Of a stretch of DNA of 64,000 nt, positions 30,870 to 41,829 are shown piece by piece. Every line of letters starts with the position of its first letter. Within the stretch, counting starts at the first letter, position 1. Position numbers and translations under genes: made by a program. Source of the DNA: Prorocentrum cordatum (lineage: Eukaryota > Sar > Dinophyceae > Prorocentrales > Prorocentraceae); the NCBI GenBank assembly GCA_963575745.1, contig CAUYUJ010018460.1, positions 298,501 to 362,500 on the forward strand. The letters run 5' to 3'. The notes beneath the pieces were generated by a model. It was given only the letters and a program-made list of their open reading frames with translations, did not search any database and was not told the DNA's origin.

Positions 30870-31800
30870 CGCGCATGGGCAATTTGGGGGCCGTCCCGGG
30901 CCCTCGTGGGGCCGCTTTGGGAATTCAGGAAGCGCGCTTGGGTTTATTTGGAGCGGTGTTCGGAACTTAGACAATGTTTTCGGACGCCCGGCAGGCCGAA
31001 GGAACGAATGGTAGTAAATCTTACAACATCATTGAAACATCAATGCTTTTCGGGTTCGAGCGCGTCTTGGAGGCCTTTTTAGGGTCGCCTCAAGGCATCC
31101 GACGAGGGTCAAGGCCAACTTCGATGACATCTTGGACCGTCTTGGGCGTGTCTTGGGCCTTCGGCCGGCCGCCTTATGGTCAGTTTGGGGCGGTCATGGA
31201 GACGCTTGCGGGCAGTCTAGGAGCCGTCTTGGGCCCCGTACGCCTTTCTGGAGTCGGGAAAGGTTTTCGGTGCCTCGCCTACGTTATCGGACACCTGGTA
31301 AACCGCATGAGGACATAGTCGAAAGCATACAAAAACACTAGAACAATCAAGATTTTCAGAGTTTCGAGCGCCTCTTGGAGGTGACATTCGAAGCGCCTTC
31401 GAGCATCAAGCAAGGGCCTGTACCGCATGATGCCTTCTTGGACCGTTTGTGGCGTCTATAAGGCCTTGCGCAAGCCGTCGTGGGGTCAATTTTGGGCGGT
31501 CATGGGGACTCTTGTGGGCAGTTTGGGAACCGTTTCGGGCGCTCACGGGGCTCATTTGGGCGGTCTAGGAGCGGTTGTCAGTGCGTTGTCAACGTTATCG
31601 GACGCGTGGGAGGCCGAATTAGCGAGTACCCGAAAATCATAAAAAATAATGAAGCATCTATGGTTCTGGAGTCCGAGCGTTTCTTTGGGGTGACATTGGG
31701 GTGACCTTCGGGCATCCGGCGGGGTTCAAGGCTAGCTGGATGCCATCCTGGACCGTCTTGGGTGGCTGTTGGGCCTTTCGCCGATCGATTTGGGACTGCC
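30870..31800. repeat. ~310-bp degenerate tandem repeat, about three copies
   Basis: Blocks TGGACCGTCTTGGGCGTGTC, GGCGGTCATGG, GGGCAGTTTGGGA and ACGTTATCGGAC recur around 31130, 31437 and, partially, 31750. Confidence 0.65.
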
Positions 31801-31904
31801 ACCCGCCTGCATGCACGCCTTGGCAAGGATTTTCGGCCTCCCCCCGTGCCACAGATCCAGGGGGTCCCGTTTCGGGAGAGGGTTTTCGCCCCCCCCCCCC
31901 CGGT

Positions 31905-32075
31905 TACAAAAATATAGAAAAAGGAATCTACACATGCCCGATTCCGGAAACCCTGAACCCAAAAACATGTTCATCTCTCTTGGGGGCGCATCTTTTACTC
32001 CCGTCGCCTTCACCAGCCTTCCGCCGGCGGAGTTTCCGCCGCCCTTCCGCCGCCCTTCCGCCGAGGAACAGATGT
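31905..32075. repeat. CTTCCGCCG-rich dispersed block, copy 1
   Basis: GAAACCCTGAACCCAAAAAC, TTGGGGGCGCATC and TTCCGCCGCCCTTCCGCCG match 36368-36525 in order (copy 2: GGAACCCTGAGCCCGAAAAC). Non-coding; function unknown. Confidence 0.65.
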
Positions 32076-32099
32076 CCTTTTAAGGAGCGCCTCATATAT

Positions 32100-32672
32100 A
32101 AGCTTCCGGAGGTCTGCGCGAACTTCTCGGGTCGATCGGCACTGGAACCCTCTGGCGCCGACCCTGACGCGCTCCGCGCGCCAAGCAGAGTTAGGTGAGT
32201 CTTTTTGGAAGCTCATTCTAACATAATTGAATCACTTTAAATTCGCCTTCCGTGTGTTGCTAACGGCCTTTAGTTTCCTTCAGTCGCCTCTTAGCAGCCG
32301 TTAGTGGCCTTCCGCAGCCTTTAGCGGCTAGTGGCTTTCAGCGACCTTTCGTAGCCTCTACAACAGTGCAAAGGCGTGCATTGTGCATGTTGAAATGAAT
32401 GGTTAAAAAGACCCCTGGGCGTCGCTCATTGGGGGGGGCGGTAAGTGTCGGGGACGGAAGGTGCACTCCACAGGCCCTGAAGGCCTCCTTGTGGACCCGA
32501 AAGATTTTCCGTAGGGGCTCTGAAAGGGCCCCGTTTGTGCAGCCCTCGCTGCCCCCCCATCCATCGCCCCCCCATTGCGTGCCGCCCAAGACCCATGACT
32601 CCCCTCAATAGAGGGATCCAGGAAATCCGCGCGGAGCTTCGACACACTGAAATGCTCGCAGGCCTAGAGCTA
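32100..32672. other. No gene recognised
   Basis: Contains AGCGGC/AGTGGC near-repeats at 32285-32345. CATATATAAG at 32094 is TATA-like but isolated. Confidence 0.4.
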
Positions 32673-32840
32673 GGTCGAGCATGTCATCCTGCAGGCGGGT
32701 TTTGGACGGTATACATATATATAAAAGAATAATCAACAACATACGTAAACACTTGCCGACCATAATCTTTAAACAACTAGTCCCCGGACCTATTTTTTGA
32801 CGATTTGGGAATGTTCCTCCCGTGGAGGGACGTGCCCGAC
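32673..32840. mobile_element. MITE-like element, copy f
   Basis: Starts GTCGAGCATGTCATCCTGCA and ends CCTCCCGTGGAGGGACGTGCCCGAC. The AT-rich middle holds a short TATA repeat. Confidence 0.72.
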
Positions 32841-32988
32841 TTAGGCCTGGAGCCTCGACGCCCCAAAGACGCTGTGCGCAGCGGCGAACCGCGGGGTTCA
32901 CCCGAGGGGGGCCTAAATAGGATCCCCCCGGGGCCCCCGGCCTGGCCCACATCGGAGCGCTGTGGCACGCACGAGGGCATGCTGGTGC

Positions 32989-33080
32989 TATATATATATA
33001 TATATATATATACAAATATATATATATATACACACACACACTAGAACCATCGCGCGCGCTTCGCGCGCGCTCAGGTTCTA
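32989..33080. repeat. (TA)n/(CA)n tract followed by a strong hairpin
   Basis: TA repeats (32990-33030) and CA repeats are followed by TAGAACC-ATCGCGCGCGC / GCGCGCGCTCA-GGTTCTA (33042-33080), a near-perfect palindrome with a tiny loop. Confidence 0.75.
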
Positions 33081-33259
33081 ACCCAGGCCGGGGGGGGTCG
33101 CTGAACGATCTTGGACAACGCTATCAAGCACAGGCGCGCGACGGCATCTGAGGAGCTTCTGGGGTGTTCCGCATGCTTCGTCAACTGGCTGTTGGAGGCG
33201 CCTCTTGGGGGGGCGTCTGAGGGTCCATCGGGGGCATCGGTTCTGCAATCTGAAGCCGT

Positions 33260-34954
33260 CATTGGCTGTCTTGGCTGCGTGGAGGCCCGACTTGAGGCCA
33301 CCTGCGGCCAGATTGAGGCAATCCAGAAGCCTCCCGGGGGCCTCCTGGAAGCAGTTTTGACGCATCGAGGGCACTCTTGGGCTATTTTAAAACCTTTTGG
33401 ACGTCTCCTAGGAGCCTTTTGGGCCATCGGGAAGCTTTTGGGGTCTTCGTCGGACCACTTGGGGGCCTCTTGCGGCCTCCTGTGGGCCTTTTGGGGGGAA
33501 CCCTCTGCTGTTGGGTCGCGTCCCCCTTCTTGGGCCTCTCTTGGGGCTCTTGGGGCCCTCTCGGGCCGTCTTGGGCGCCTCAAGCACCGTCTTGGGGCCC
33601 TCGCGGGCCGTCTTGGGGCCTCTTGGAGGCCTCTTCCTCTATATTGGAGCGGTATTGGAAGCCTCTTGGGCCGTCTTGGAGCATCGGGATGCCAAAAGGC
33701 ATAAACAAATTAAACCCTTCAAAACCCAATCGTAAAACAATGAGTTTTGCCGCTTTTGGCCACCCTGGGAGATCTCTTAGAACCTCGTCGGCCCTCTTGG
33801 GAGCTTCTTGGGGGCCTCTTGGATCCGATTGTGGCCCCAGAACCTCTCGGGGTAGAAAGCTCGGATTCTCGGTTCGTGTTTCCCTTCTTGGGCCTCTCTT
33901 GGGGCCGTCTTGGAGCCCTCTCGGGCCGTCTTGGGCGCCTCAGGCACCGCCTTGGGGCCCTCGTGGGCCGCCCAGGGCTCTCTTGGAAGCCTCTTCGGCT
34001 ATCTTGGAGCTGTCCTGGAAGCCTCTTCCTCCTCCTCGTGCCCCTCCTACTCCTCCCACTCCAGCTCTCTCTACTCCTGATCTTCCTCCTCCTCCTCCTG
34101 CAGCGTGTTCCTGAAGGCTCCCGCTGGAACATGCTGTGCACAAGTGCTGTCACTGCTCCCGCCACCGTGCCCTGGGTGGTGGGTCAGAGGCCTCATGGGT
34201 GTTGGTTTGGATATCGTGGTTGGCCCGTCGGGGACGTCGTGAAAGCAGTTTCGCAGCTTCTCGGTAGCCGTTTTGGGACCGTGGTGGGGCCTCCTCGGGG
34301 CTGTTTTGTAGCCTCTTTAGGCTTCGTTTGGGCCTCCTGGGTGCCGCTTGGGGGCCTCCTGGGGCCTCTTAGGAGGCTCCTTGGGGCCTCCTGAGGCACT
34401 CTTCAAGCGGGAGGGTCGAATTTTGGAGTCGTGGTCCCCCTCTTGGGCGCATCGTGGGGCCGTCTTGGGGCTCTGTTGGGCTGTCTTGGGCGACTCCGGG
34501 GCCGTCTTGGGGCCCTCTTTGGTCGTCTTGGGGCGCTCTTGGAGGCCCATTGAGCCGTCTTGGAACGTCGGACAGCCGAAAAGGCTGGAAGGCCAAAATC
34601 GTTCGAAAACCTTTGCAAATTGACGATTTCGGCCTCTTGAAGCGCTCTGGAGAGGCGTCTTGAAGCGTTGTGGAGTGCCTTTGGGGGCCACTCGGGCCGT
34701 CTTGGGCCTATCTGGGGCGTCCTGGAGCGGTCTTTCGGCGACTCGGGGCCCGCTTGGGCCGTCTTGGGAGCCTCTGGAAGCCCTCCTGGACTATTTTGGA
34801 CCTCCCCGGGCGCCCCGTCCTCCCATGGTGGGTCGGAGGCGGCGGCCTCCGAGGCCCAGGACGCGGAAACCCTGCAAAAACAGAAGGAAAATGAGCCCCG
34901 GTATCCCCATGGAGGGTCGAGGCAGCTGTTTTCGGGCCCCGGGCCTGCTCCCCC

Positions 34955-35011
<57 letters not shown>

Positions 35012-35440
35012 GGCGACGGGGCCGGACGACAGTGGCTCTCGGACACGCGAGACCGAACGCTGGAAGGAGAGGCGGCAACGTGCTCCGGCAGCGCGTTTCC
35101 GGAGCATGTTTGGGGGACCTGGGTAGCCTCTCGGAGGCCGTTTTGGAGCCTCTGGAGGCCTCTTCTGGGCCTCTTGGGGGCCCCTTGGTAGCCTTCTGGG
35201 CTGTCTTCGGGGACTCTGAGGGCTTCCTGGGAGCATCTTGGGGCGGAGAGCTCGACTGTTCGGTGCGTCTTCCCTCTCTTGGGCCGCTGTTGGCGCTTTC
35301 TTGCAGCTCTCTTGGGCTGTCTTGGGCGGGCCTGGGGACAGTCTTAAGCTCTCTTGGGCCGTCTTCGGCCTCTCTTGGGGGTGTCTTGGCCTGTCTGGGA
35401 GCAGTCTGGGGAGTCCTGGGCCGGTCTGGGAGCGTCGGAA
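33260..35440. repeat. TCTTGGGGCC minisatellite, interrupted
   Basis: Reverse-complement orientation of the 19160 repeat: GGCCTCTTGG, GCCGTCTTGGG. Interrupted by unique stretches at about 34080-34300 and by (TA)n at 34959-35008. Long open frames on both strands are compositional. Confidence 0.8.
34959..35008. repeat. (TA)n microsatellite
   Basis: About 25 uninterrupted TA units. A shorter TA tract is at 35505-35540. Confidence 0.9.
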
Positions 35441-35574
35441 AGCCGAAAAGGCTTGGAAGCCAACAACATACGAAAAAAATGGAAATCAACGATTTCGGCG
35501 TGTTATATATATATATATACACACATATATATATATATGTCCTCCTACTGGGTTTAGCGGGACCTGCAGGGAGG

Positions 35575-35702
35575 AGGGAGGGCGGGAGGGAGGGAGGGAG
35601 GGAGGGAGGAGGAGGAGGATGAGGAGCAGGAGGAGCAGGAGGAGCAGGAGGAGGAGGAGGAGGAGGAGGACGAGGAGGAGGAGGAGGAGGAGGAGGAGGA
35701 GC
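35575..35702. repeat. (GGA/GGGA)n microsatellite
   Basis: GGGAGGGAGG then GGA triplets. Its right end resumes the TCTTGGAGCC motif. Confidence 0.85.
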
Positions 35703-35967
35703 CCTCTTGGAGCCTTCACGGGCCGCCTTGGACGCTCCAGCGGTTTAGTGGGACCTGGTTTAGTGATGTGTACTGGGGGACGCCCCCCCCCCGCCCCGTT
35801 CCACTAACTGGAACCGCCGCCACCCGAAAAGCACCAGCTACGGCAGACCTGGTGCAATGACTCTAGCCAGGTTAGGGGCTCCGGGGCCCTACCACTAACC
35901 GGGTCCCCTTGCCTGGGGTCCTGGCCACGCCCGATCCTTAGAGGCGTGCGTCCGACCTGAGCCCAGA

Positions 35968-36150
35968 CATGATCGCGCCCTTGAAAAACTCAGGACGGAC
36001 GGCTTTTGGCCGATTTCGGCCTCCGGGGGCCCTCGCGCCTCGGGACCGTCCAGAAACGACTCGGGATGAAAAACTGGTCCAGGGGAATGGGTCGAGACCT
36101 CCAGGGGTCGGCGTAATGACAAAAATCATGACGTCGGGGGTCTGGGTGAT
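35968..36150 (+). repeat. Family F, copy 4
   Basis: AAAACTCAGGACGGACGGC, CCGATTTCGGCCTCCGG, CGACTCGGGATGAAAAACTG and ATCATGACGTCGGGGGTCTG in order. Adjacent to copy 5 as a head-to-tail pair. Confidence 0.78.
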
Positions 36151-36183
36151 GCAGGGGCGATCATCCCAGGCAGGGTCGCGTCG

Positions 36184-36350
36184 TTAAAAAACTCAGGACG
36201 GGAGGTGTTTGGCCAATTTCGGCCTCGGGGGGCCCTCGCTGGGCGGCGTCGGGGCCGTCCAAGAAGGACTCAGGACGAGAAACCAGTCCCGGGGAGAGGG
36301 TCGGGACTTCTGGGCACCTCGTATTGAAGAATTCAGGGCGTCGCATGTCT
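36184..36350 (+). repeat. Family F, copy 5
   Basis: AAAAACTCAGGACGGGAGGT, CCAATTTCGGCCTCGGGGG and GAATTCAGGGCGTCGCATGT in order. Confidence 0.78.
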
Positions 36351-36367
36351 GAGAGCATAGGGGCGAG

Positions 36368-36525
36368 GTCGGGAACCCTGAGCCCGAAAACGTGTTCGGC
36401 TCTTGGGAGGCGCCTTCCTCCCGCCGGCCTTCCGCCAGCTTCCGCCGGCGGAGGCCGCCAAGTTTTACTTCCGCCGAGCTTCCGCCGCCCTTCCGCCGCC
36501 TTCCGCGGCGGAAGAGATGACAACT
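36368..36525. repeat. CTTCCGCCG-rich dispersed block, copy 2
   Basis: Pairs with 31905-32075. It follows directly after F copy 5. Confidence 0.65.
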
Positions 36526-37026
36526 CCTTCGATCCTCGAAGGCAAGGCCATTTTTTTGAACCCCTCATCTAGTAGAACCATCTTGTGGTATATCGTGTCC
36601 CGAGCGGTATGGCCTGAAAACGTCCGCCTCAGAGCTTCTGCTACAAGATTTCTCGCCGCGCGCGTCGCCCCTGGGGGGGCCAACGCAAACATTGTATATT
36701 AGTATGCCCCCACAGTGCGGGCCACAACATCCCAATCGATCGATCGAGCGGCCAGCGCACATCCGTCTGTGCCGCTTTTCTTCCTCGAGCACCTCTCTTG
36801 GCCTCGAAGGAGCCCCGACGCTCCAGCGACACGATCCTGTCGCTCCCATGGGCCAACGCCTCGGGAGGGATAACAAGTTACCGATACCGCTCCAATCCGA
36901 ACCCTTCCCGGGGAGCGTTCTGACCAGAACTTTGAGGCGAATCCAGCCGTGGCGACGAGGGCCTCTCAGGAGGGCCTAACAAGGGAAAACGAGGGCAGGG
37001 CCGCAGTAGTTATCTGTACCCCGTTT

Positions 37027-37288
37027 GATGGGCCTCTCTTCCACCACCACCACCATAAGTTGGAGGGGGGAAGTAGGTGGAGGACGAGGAGGAGGACGAA
37101 GAGGAGGAGGAGGAGGAGGAGGAGGAGGAGAAGGAGGAGGAGGAGGGGGAGGAGCAGGGGGGGGAGGAGCAGGAGGAGGAGGAGCAGGAGGAGGAGGAGG
37201 AGGAGGAGGAGGAGAAGGAGGAGGAGGAGGAGGAGGAGGACCCCCTCCCTCTCTACCTTATGGTGGTGGTGGAAAACGTACCCATTAT
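37027..37288. mobile_element. Second copy of the channel-intron element, (GGA)n core
   Basis: Left arm GATGGGCCTCTCTTCCACCA...CCATAAGTTGGAGGGGG. Right arm CTTATGGTGGTGGTGGAAAA. The core is about 180 bp of GGA triplets. Here it does not sit inside a recognisable gene. Confidence 0.75.
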
Positions 37289-37528
37289 CGTTTCCTCCCC
37301 TGAGCCTCGGGGCTCTGGCCCCGGGAGGTCGGCGCGCTCCTCAGGCTCAAGCAGCTCTCCGTCGTCCCCCTCTTGGACTCCCGCCGCTCAGGCGACTGAT
37401 CGGTGCTGTCGCTACGCCTGTCGCTGCGACGGCCCGGTGCCAAGCTCAGGGGGGCCAGCGCGACCATACTCCGCCTCAACCGGAGCTTCACTCCTCCGGT
37501 CGGGAGCGGCGAAAGTATCCATATCCGC

Positions 37529-37735
37529 TCGGCGACTCCGAAGGGTGTGGTTTGCAAAGGGTGTGGTTTGCAATCGGCACCCTGGAAGCACCATGAGGGG
37601 CGGGCGGGTACCTCGATAGAGTTCTCGCCCGCGCCCCGAGGAGGCTCGATGAGGACAGTGTCGTGCCCTCCAGACCCCCACGGCGCCGATCGCAAACCAC
37701 ACCCTGGCGTAACCACACCCTTTGTAGTCGCCGAT
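37529..37735. mobile_element. Inverted-repeat element with ~53-bp arms
   Basis: Left arm (37529-37582) contains two GGGTGTGGTTTGCAA units and starts TCGGCGACTCC. The right arm (37682-37735) is its inverse, ending AGTCGCCGA, with about 85% pairing. The loop is about 100 bp of GC-rich DNA. Confidence 0.7.
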
Positions 37736-37830
37736 CCGCGCCCTCGCGGTCTGAACTCCGGGGAGCGGTCCCGCGGATGCGCGGCCGTAGGGATGCGTTC
37801 CGCGCGGGGCATCCGCGAAACAAAAACGCC

Positions 37831-37884
37831 CGGTATCCGCGGGGTCGCGGCCAAGGGACCTGGGCCGCGACCCCGCGTATACGG
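37831..37884. other. Strong GC-rich hairpin
   Basis: CCGCGGGGTCGCGGCC and GGCCGCGACCCCGCG pair around a loop of about 12 bases, with flanking GTAT/ATAC extending the stem. Not a terminator by itself: no U-tract. Confidence 0.65.
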
Positions 37885-38321
37885 ATCTGTTTTTCGCCCA
37901 CGATCAGGATCGAAATAGAGACAACCACAACCGATGGGCTGAGAACACCGCTTCTGGTAGCCCCCGAAGGCCGCCCCCGATCCCCCAGCGATGACGACCT
38001 GCGCGCGGCGCCCGATTTCGAGTGCCAGCGCGCAGTTCACCATCGCTGGGTGGTTGAGGGCTGCCTTGGGGAGGCGCCAGTGGCGGTTGGCGGTTCCATC
38101 AGCACAGATGTTGTGGTTGTCTTTTCTTTGCCGATGAACTTCGGAGCAGGGTGAGTTGAGACAACGGCAGCTCAAAGCAGAGGTCCCCAGACGCCTCCCC
38201 GGTCCAAACGCACAAGTCTTCCGAGCTGCGTCCAGCTGTGGCGACGAGGGCCCCCCCTGGAGGCCGACCGCCGTTGTCGCAACTCGCTCCCCCTCGGGTT
38301 GCCTCCCCAGGCCCCCGACGT

Positions 38322-38470
38322 CATGATTTGTTCATGCTGTGACTTCTGGCGGTCTGGACCCATCTCCCAGGACTGGTTTTGCGTCTCGAGTCGTGTTGTT
38401 GACGGCCCCGAGGGCCTGTCTGGACCCCAGAGGCCGCAAATAGCGAAAAACCTCCCGGCACGATTGTCTA
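38322..38470 (-). repeat. Family F, copy 6 (inverted, diverged)
   Basis: GACTGGTTTTGCGTCTCGAG, GACGGCCCCGAGGGCC and GCGAAAAACCTCCC in order. Confidence 0.55.
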
Positions 38471-38705
38471 ATGGCTCGAGGAGGTCTGGGCTCTTTGCCC
38501 GCGAACTCCTGCCACCCTGTTGATGTCGAGCTGCTTGCCTGGCAGCCCGATCGAAGGCACCTCTTGGGAGCGAGTTCATGGGGGGAGATACATGAAGGGG
38601 GAAATGTGCCCTTTTCGGGCCCCCTTCACTACAGGAGCCCTTTAGGGGTCCTAGCGGGCCCCTTTTCTGCAGCCCTCGTTTCCCCCCAATTATCACCCCC
38701 TTATC

Positions 38706-38868
38706 CCAGACATGCGAAGCCCTGATTTTGTTCAATACTGGTTCCTTGGAAGTCCTGACCCTTTCGCCGGGACCGGCTTCTCATCCTGAGTCCTTTTTGG
38801 ACGATCCCGAGGCCCGGCGAGGGCCCCCCGAGGCCAAAAATTAACCGAACACCTCCCATGATTTTTTA
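38706..38868 (-). repeat. Family F, copy 7 (inverted)
   Basis: AGACATGCGAAGCCCTGATT, TTCTCATCCTGAGTCC and CGAGGCCCGGCGAGGGCC in order. Confidence 0.75.
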
Positions 38869-38899
38869 ACGGCTCCACCCTGCCTGGGATGATCGCCAC

Positions 38900-39078
38900 T
38901 GCATTACCCAGACCCCCGACGTCATGATTTTTGTCATTACGTCGACCCCTGGAGGTCTCGACCCATTCCCCTGGACCGGTTTTTCATCCTGAGTCGTTTC
39001 TTGACGGTCCCGAGGCCCGGCGAGGGCCCCCCGAGGCCGAAAATTGCCAAAAACTCCTGTCCTGATTTTTTGACGACT
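38900..39078 (-). repeat. Family F, copy 8 (inverted)
   Basis: CATGATTTTTGTCATTACGT, GGTTTTTCATCCTGAGTCG and CGAGGCCCGGCGAGGGCC in order. Head-to-tail with copy 7. Confidence 0.78.
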
Positions 39079-39347
39079 CGACCCTGCCTGGGATGATCGC
39101 CCCCGCATTTACTCGCACCCCGGCCTCGAGGCGCGGGGAGGCCGGGCTGCCCACGGGCCAGGGTCCCGCGGGCGCCGGCGCGCGGGCCGACGCCGAGAAC
39201 TCGGCGCCTGGCGGGTGGCCCGCGTCCGCCGCGCTGCGGAGGGGCGTCGTGTCCGTCACCGACACCTTGCAGCGGAACGCAAAGGAGGCATGCTGTCCCA
39301 GGCAGGATCGCGTCGTAAAGCCTGATATTGCCACGAACCCTGACCTT

Positions 39348-39450
39348 GGAGGACAAGTGGGCGTGACTTGCGAGGAAGAGAAAAACAAAGAAGAGGATGC
39401 CTACAGAGCGCGCAATGCTGATTCCTGTGTTGCCTGTTTGACGCTGTGCC
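39348..39450. repeat. Dispersed repeat shared with 63911-64000
   Basis: TTGGAGGACAAGTGGGCGTG, then ACAAAGAAGAGGATGCC and AGAGCGCG...GATTCC. The second copy runs off the window end. Confidence 0.7.
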
Positions 39451-39489
39451 GCATTCAGGCGCATTATGCTGGTTCCCGTGCTGTCCGTT

Positions 39490-39850
39490 TGATGCTCTAC
39501 TACTTTGTCGGGGCGTTTCCGACCATCTTGGAGCCGTGTTGGGCAGTCCTCGGGCCCTAAGGCGTCTCCGACCATCTCGGGGCCCTCTTGGGCAGTCATG
39601 GGGCCCTCTTGGGGGCCTCTGGGGGCTTCCTGGAAGCTTCTTGGAGGCTTCTTGGGGCCTCTTGGGGGCCTCTTGGGACCTCCTGGGGATTCTTTGGGCG
39701 GAGAACCCGAAATGTCGGTCCCTGCCCCCCCTCTGTGGCCGCTCCTGGGGCGTTCCTGGGGCCGTCTTAGGCCGTCTTGGGGGCGTCTCAGGCCGTCTTG
39801 GGGGCGTCTTCGGCCGTCTGGGCGCCCTCCTGGGGGCCTATCAACTTTCA
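39490..39850. repeat. TCTTGGGGCC minisatellite
   Basis: GGGCCTCTTGGGGGCCTC-type units, same family as 33260-35440. Confidence 0.75.
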
Positions 39851-40032
39851 GATTCTAAGAGGGCGAGGTCCTTCCTGGACCGCCTTCCATGTGTGAGTGG
39901 AGCTGGGAGGTCTCGGGGCGCCTGCGTGCGGCGCCAAGATGAGAGAGCCACCAGCACACGACAGCTGCGCGACCGAAGGAGGCGAACGGGCGGTCCCCGA
40001 TCTGGCAGGCCGGAGCGGGCGGCCGGATACGC

Positions 40033-40222
40033 ACGGCGGGTTCGTGCCGTGACGACCCTGGTGCTGGTTTCTGACACCGCGTGGATCGTTCAGCCTTGAA
40101 CGATCGGCGGCTGTTCGATCGCCCGATCGTTCCATGTAGGCCGATTCTGGGCCACTTGCGGCGTGCAACGTTGAACGTCCGCGGCGGGGGCGCCGCCGGT
40201 CGACACGACGCGAACCTACCGT
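40033..40222. mobile_element. Second copy of the 7092-7307 introner-like element
   Basis: Ends ACGGCGGGTTCG (40033-40044) and CGAACCTACCGT (40211-40222), inverted with two mismatches. The inside shares GATCGTTCAGCCTTGAA and GACGCGAACC blocks with 7092-7307. The left GT and right AG needed for splicing are not conserved on either strand, so it is probably not an intron here. Confidence 0.65.
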
Positions 40223-40299
40223 ATGTGTGCGGGGCGTGATGTCGGTGAGCTGCTCAAGATGTGCAAAAGGGAGCCAGATCTGAGGGACATGCGTCCTCC

Positions 40300-40500
40300 A
40301 TCAGTGTTATGGTCCCAGATATCCGACGATGTTTTTCTCAATCTTGGCATGTGTTCTCGATTCGGCCCATGGGGCCTCTGATCGGGACGCTGGACCATGA
40401 GAAATGGATCCATAATGACCTTCCCGGGAAGCGGTCGAGACCTTTGGGGCCGCAGATTGAAAAGTGGCATCGTCGGATGTCTGGGGTTGCAGGTTTTGAT
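40300..40500 (+). repeat. Family F, divergent copy 9
   Basis: GGTCGAGACCTTTGGGG, then GATTGAAAAGTGGCATCGTCG and TGTCTGGGGTTGCAGG align with the 3' half of F. An open frame of 87 codons runs through it, but I do not regard it as a gene. Confidence 0.55.
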
Positions 40501-40959
40501 AGCGGGAGCCACAGGCAAAGTTGATGCTCTTCGAGCCACTGGCTTCGTTGGGGCCGTGAGTGTGAAAGAGTGAGTTGAGCTCAACACGCCACCATGCGAG
40601 CCACCGGCAACACCGGCCTATGTGGGCTCTCTCGGGCCATCTTGGAGCGTTCTGAAGCCAGAAAGCCGAAAACGGAGAAGAACTGAAAAGAACTAAAGGA
40701 AATTCGCCGGTCCAACGGGCCAAAGGCGTGCTAAGATCTCCGGTGACTGCTGTACAGTATTTCTACTTCGCGCGCGCGGGGCGGCCCTTGGGGGTCCCCG
40801 GACGAAAAGCACCCCGACCGATCCCTTGCCAGAGATTGCTTTTCTCCTGGCCGCTGCCCTCGACGACCTCCGGAGAGCCCCAAGACGAGCCAAGAAGTCC
40901 CCAAGACGCCCCCTAAATAGGACTTGAGGGCACCGAGATGCCACAATCGGCGTTGGACA

Positions 40960-41127
40960 AACCTCCCTTTAGTAAACCTCCCATTAGTGAAAACGGCCTG
41001 GGACCGAAAACGACGGACCTGGACCCGCGAAAATGACGGCCGCGACGCCCTCTCGCGAACCGAAAACGGCCGATTCGCTAATCGACGTGTCAGGGTAGGA
41101 GGTCTGTCCACCCCCGACACAATATCG
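40960..41127. repeat. Dispersed repeat, copy of 14055-14215
   Basis: Same three blocks in the same order as 14055-14215. Preceded by AAACCTCCCTTTAGTAAACC, a short internal duplication. Confidence 0.75.
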
Positions 41128-41139
41128 CTTGAAGACGCC

Positions 41140-41430
41140 CACCATGGCCTCCAGACGCTCCAAAAGGCCTCCAAAAGCACTCCAAGGAAGGGCCCAAAGG
41201 CGCCCAAGACGGCCCAAGAGAGCCCCAGAACGGCTCCAAGAGGGGCCCAAGAAGGTGACCAGGAACCGAAAAGTCCAACCTTCAGCCCCAAGAGGTCCCC
41301 AGGAGGCCCTCAAGAGGCCCCAAAGGCCCCCAAGAAGCTTCCCAAGAAACCCCAAGAGGCCCCAAGAGGCCCTGACACGGCCCCCAAGAGGCCTCAAAAT
41401 TGCCTCCCAAAGGCCCCTGAGAGGCCAACC
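41140..41430. repeat. CCCAAGA-type minisatellite
   Basis: CAAGAGGCCCC and CCCAAGACGGCC units on the plus strand, like 19160-19985. Confidence 0.75.
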
Positions 41431-41829
41431 ACGAGAGCCCAACCAACATTATGCTGTTCTCCGCCCCCTACAGCCGTGGAGGCAAGAACATGATGAGAAA
41501 GTTGTTTTCAGGTTAGTTTGAAGTTGTTTTTATGAAAACAAAATAAGTTAGGTTTTGGGTCACAATCAAGGTTGTTCAAAAAAAACGACATGCCGCTGGC
41601 ATCGCTTTGAAAAACGATGCGTTGCGTCTGTTGAATATGCGCCAGTAGGCCTACGGACCACGACCTCAGACACGCTAAGGAACCAAACAAGCATCGGGGG
41701 AGAAAAGGGCGTGCTTATCCTTCCGACGGATTCTATCACGGCCCCACGCGGGCGGGGCAACTCCCAGGAAGAACATGACGATTACAAAGGACAGCTTGGG
41801 CGAAATGAAGCCGAGAATGGCGGACGAAT

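Noticed and set aside
37833-37882. Hairpin as a bacterial-type terminator
   Set aside because: No U-tract and no bacterial gene context.
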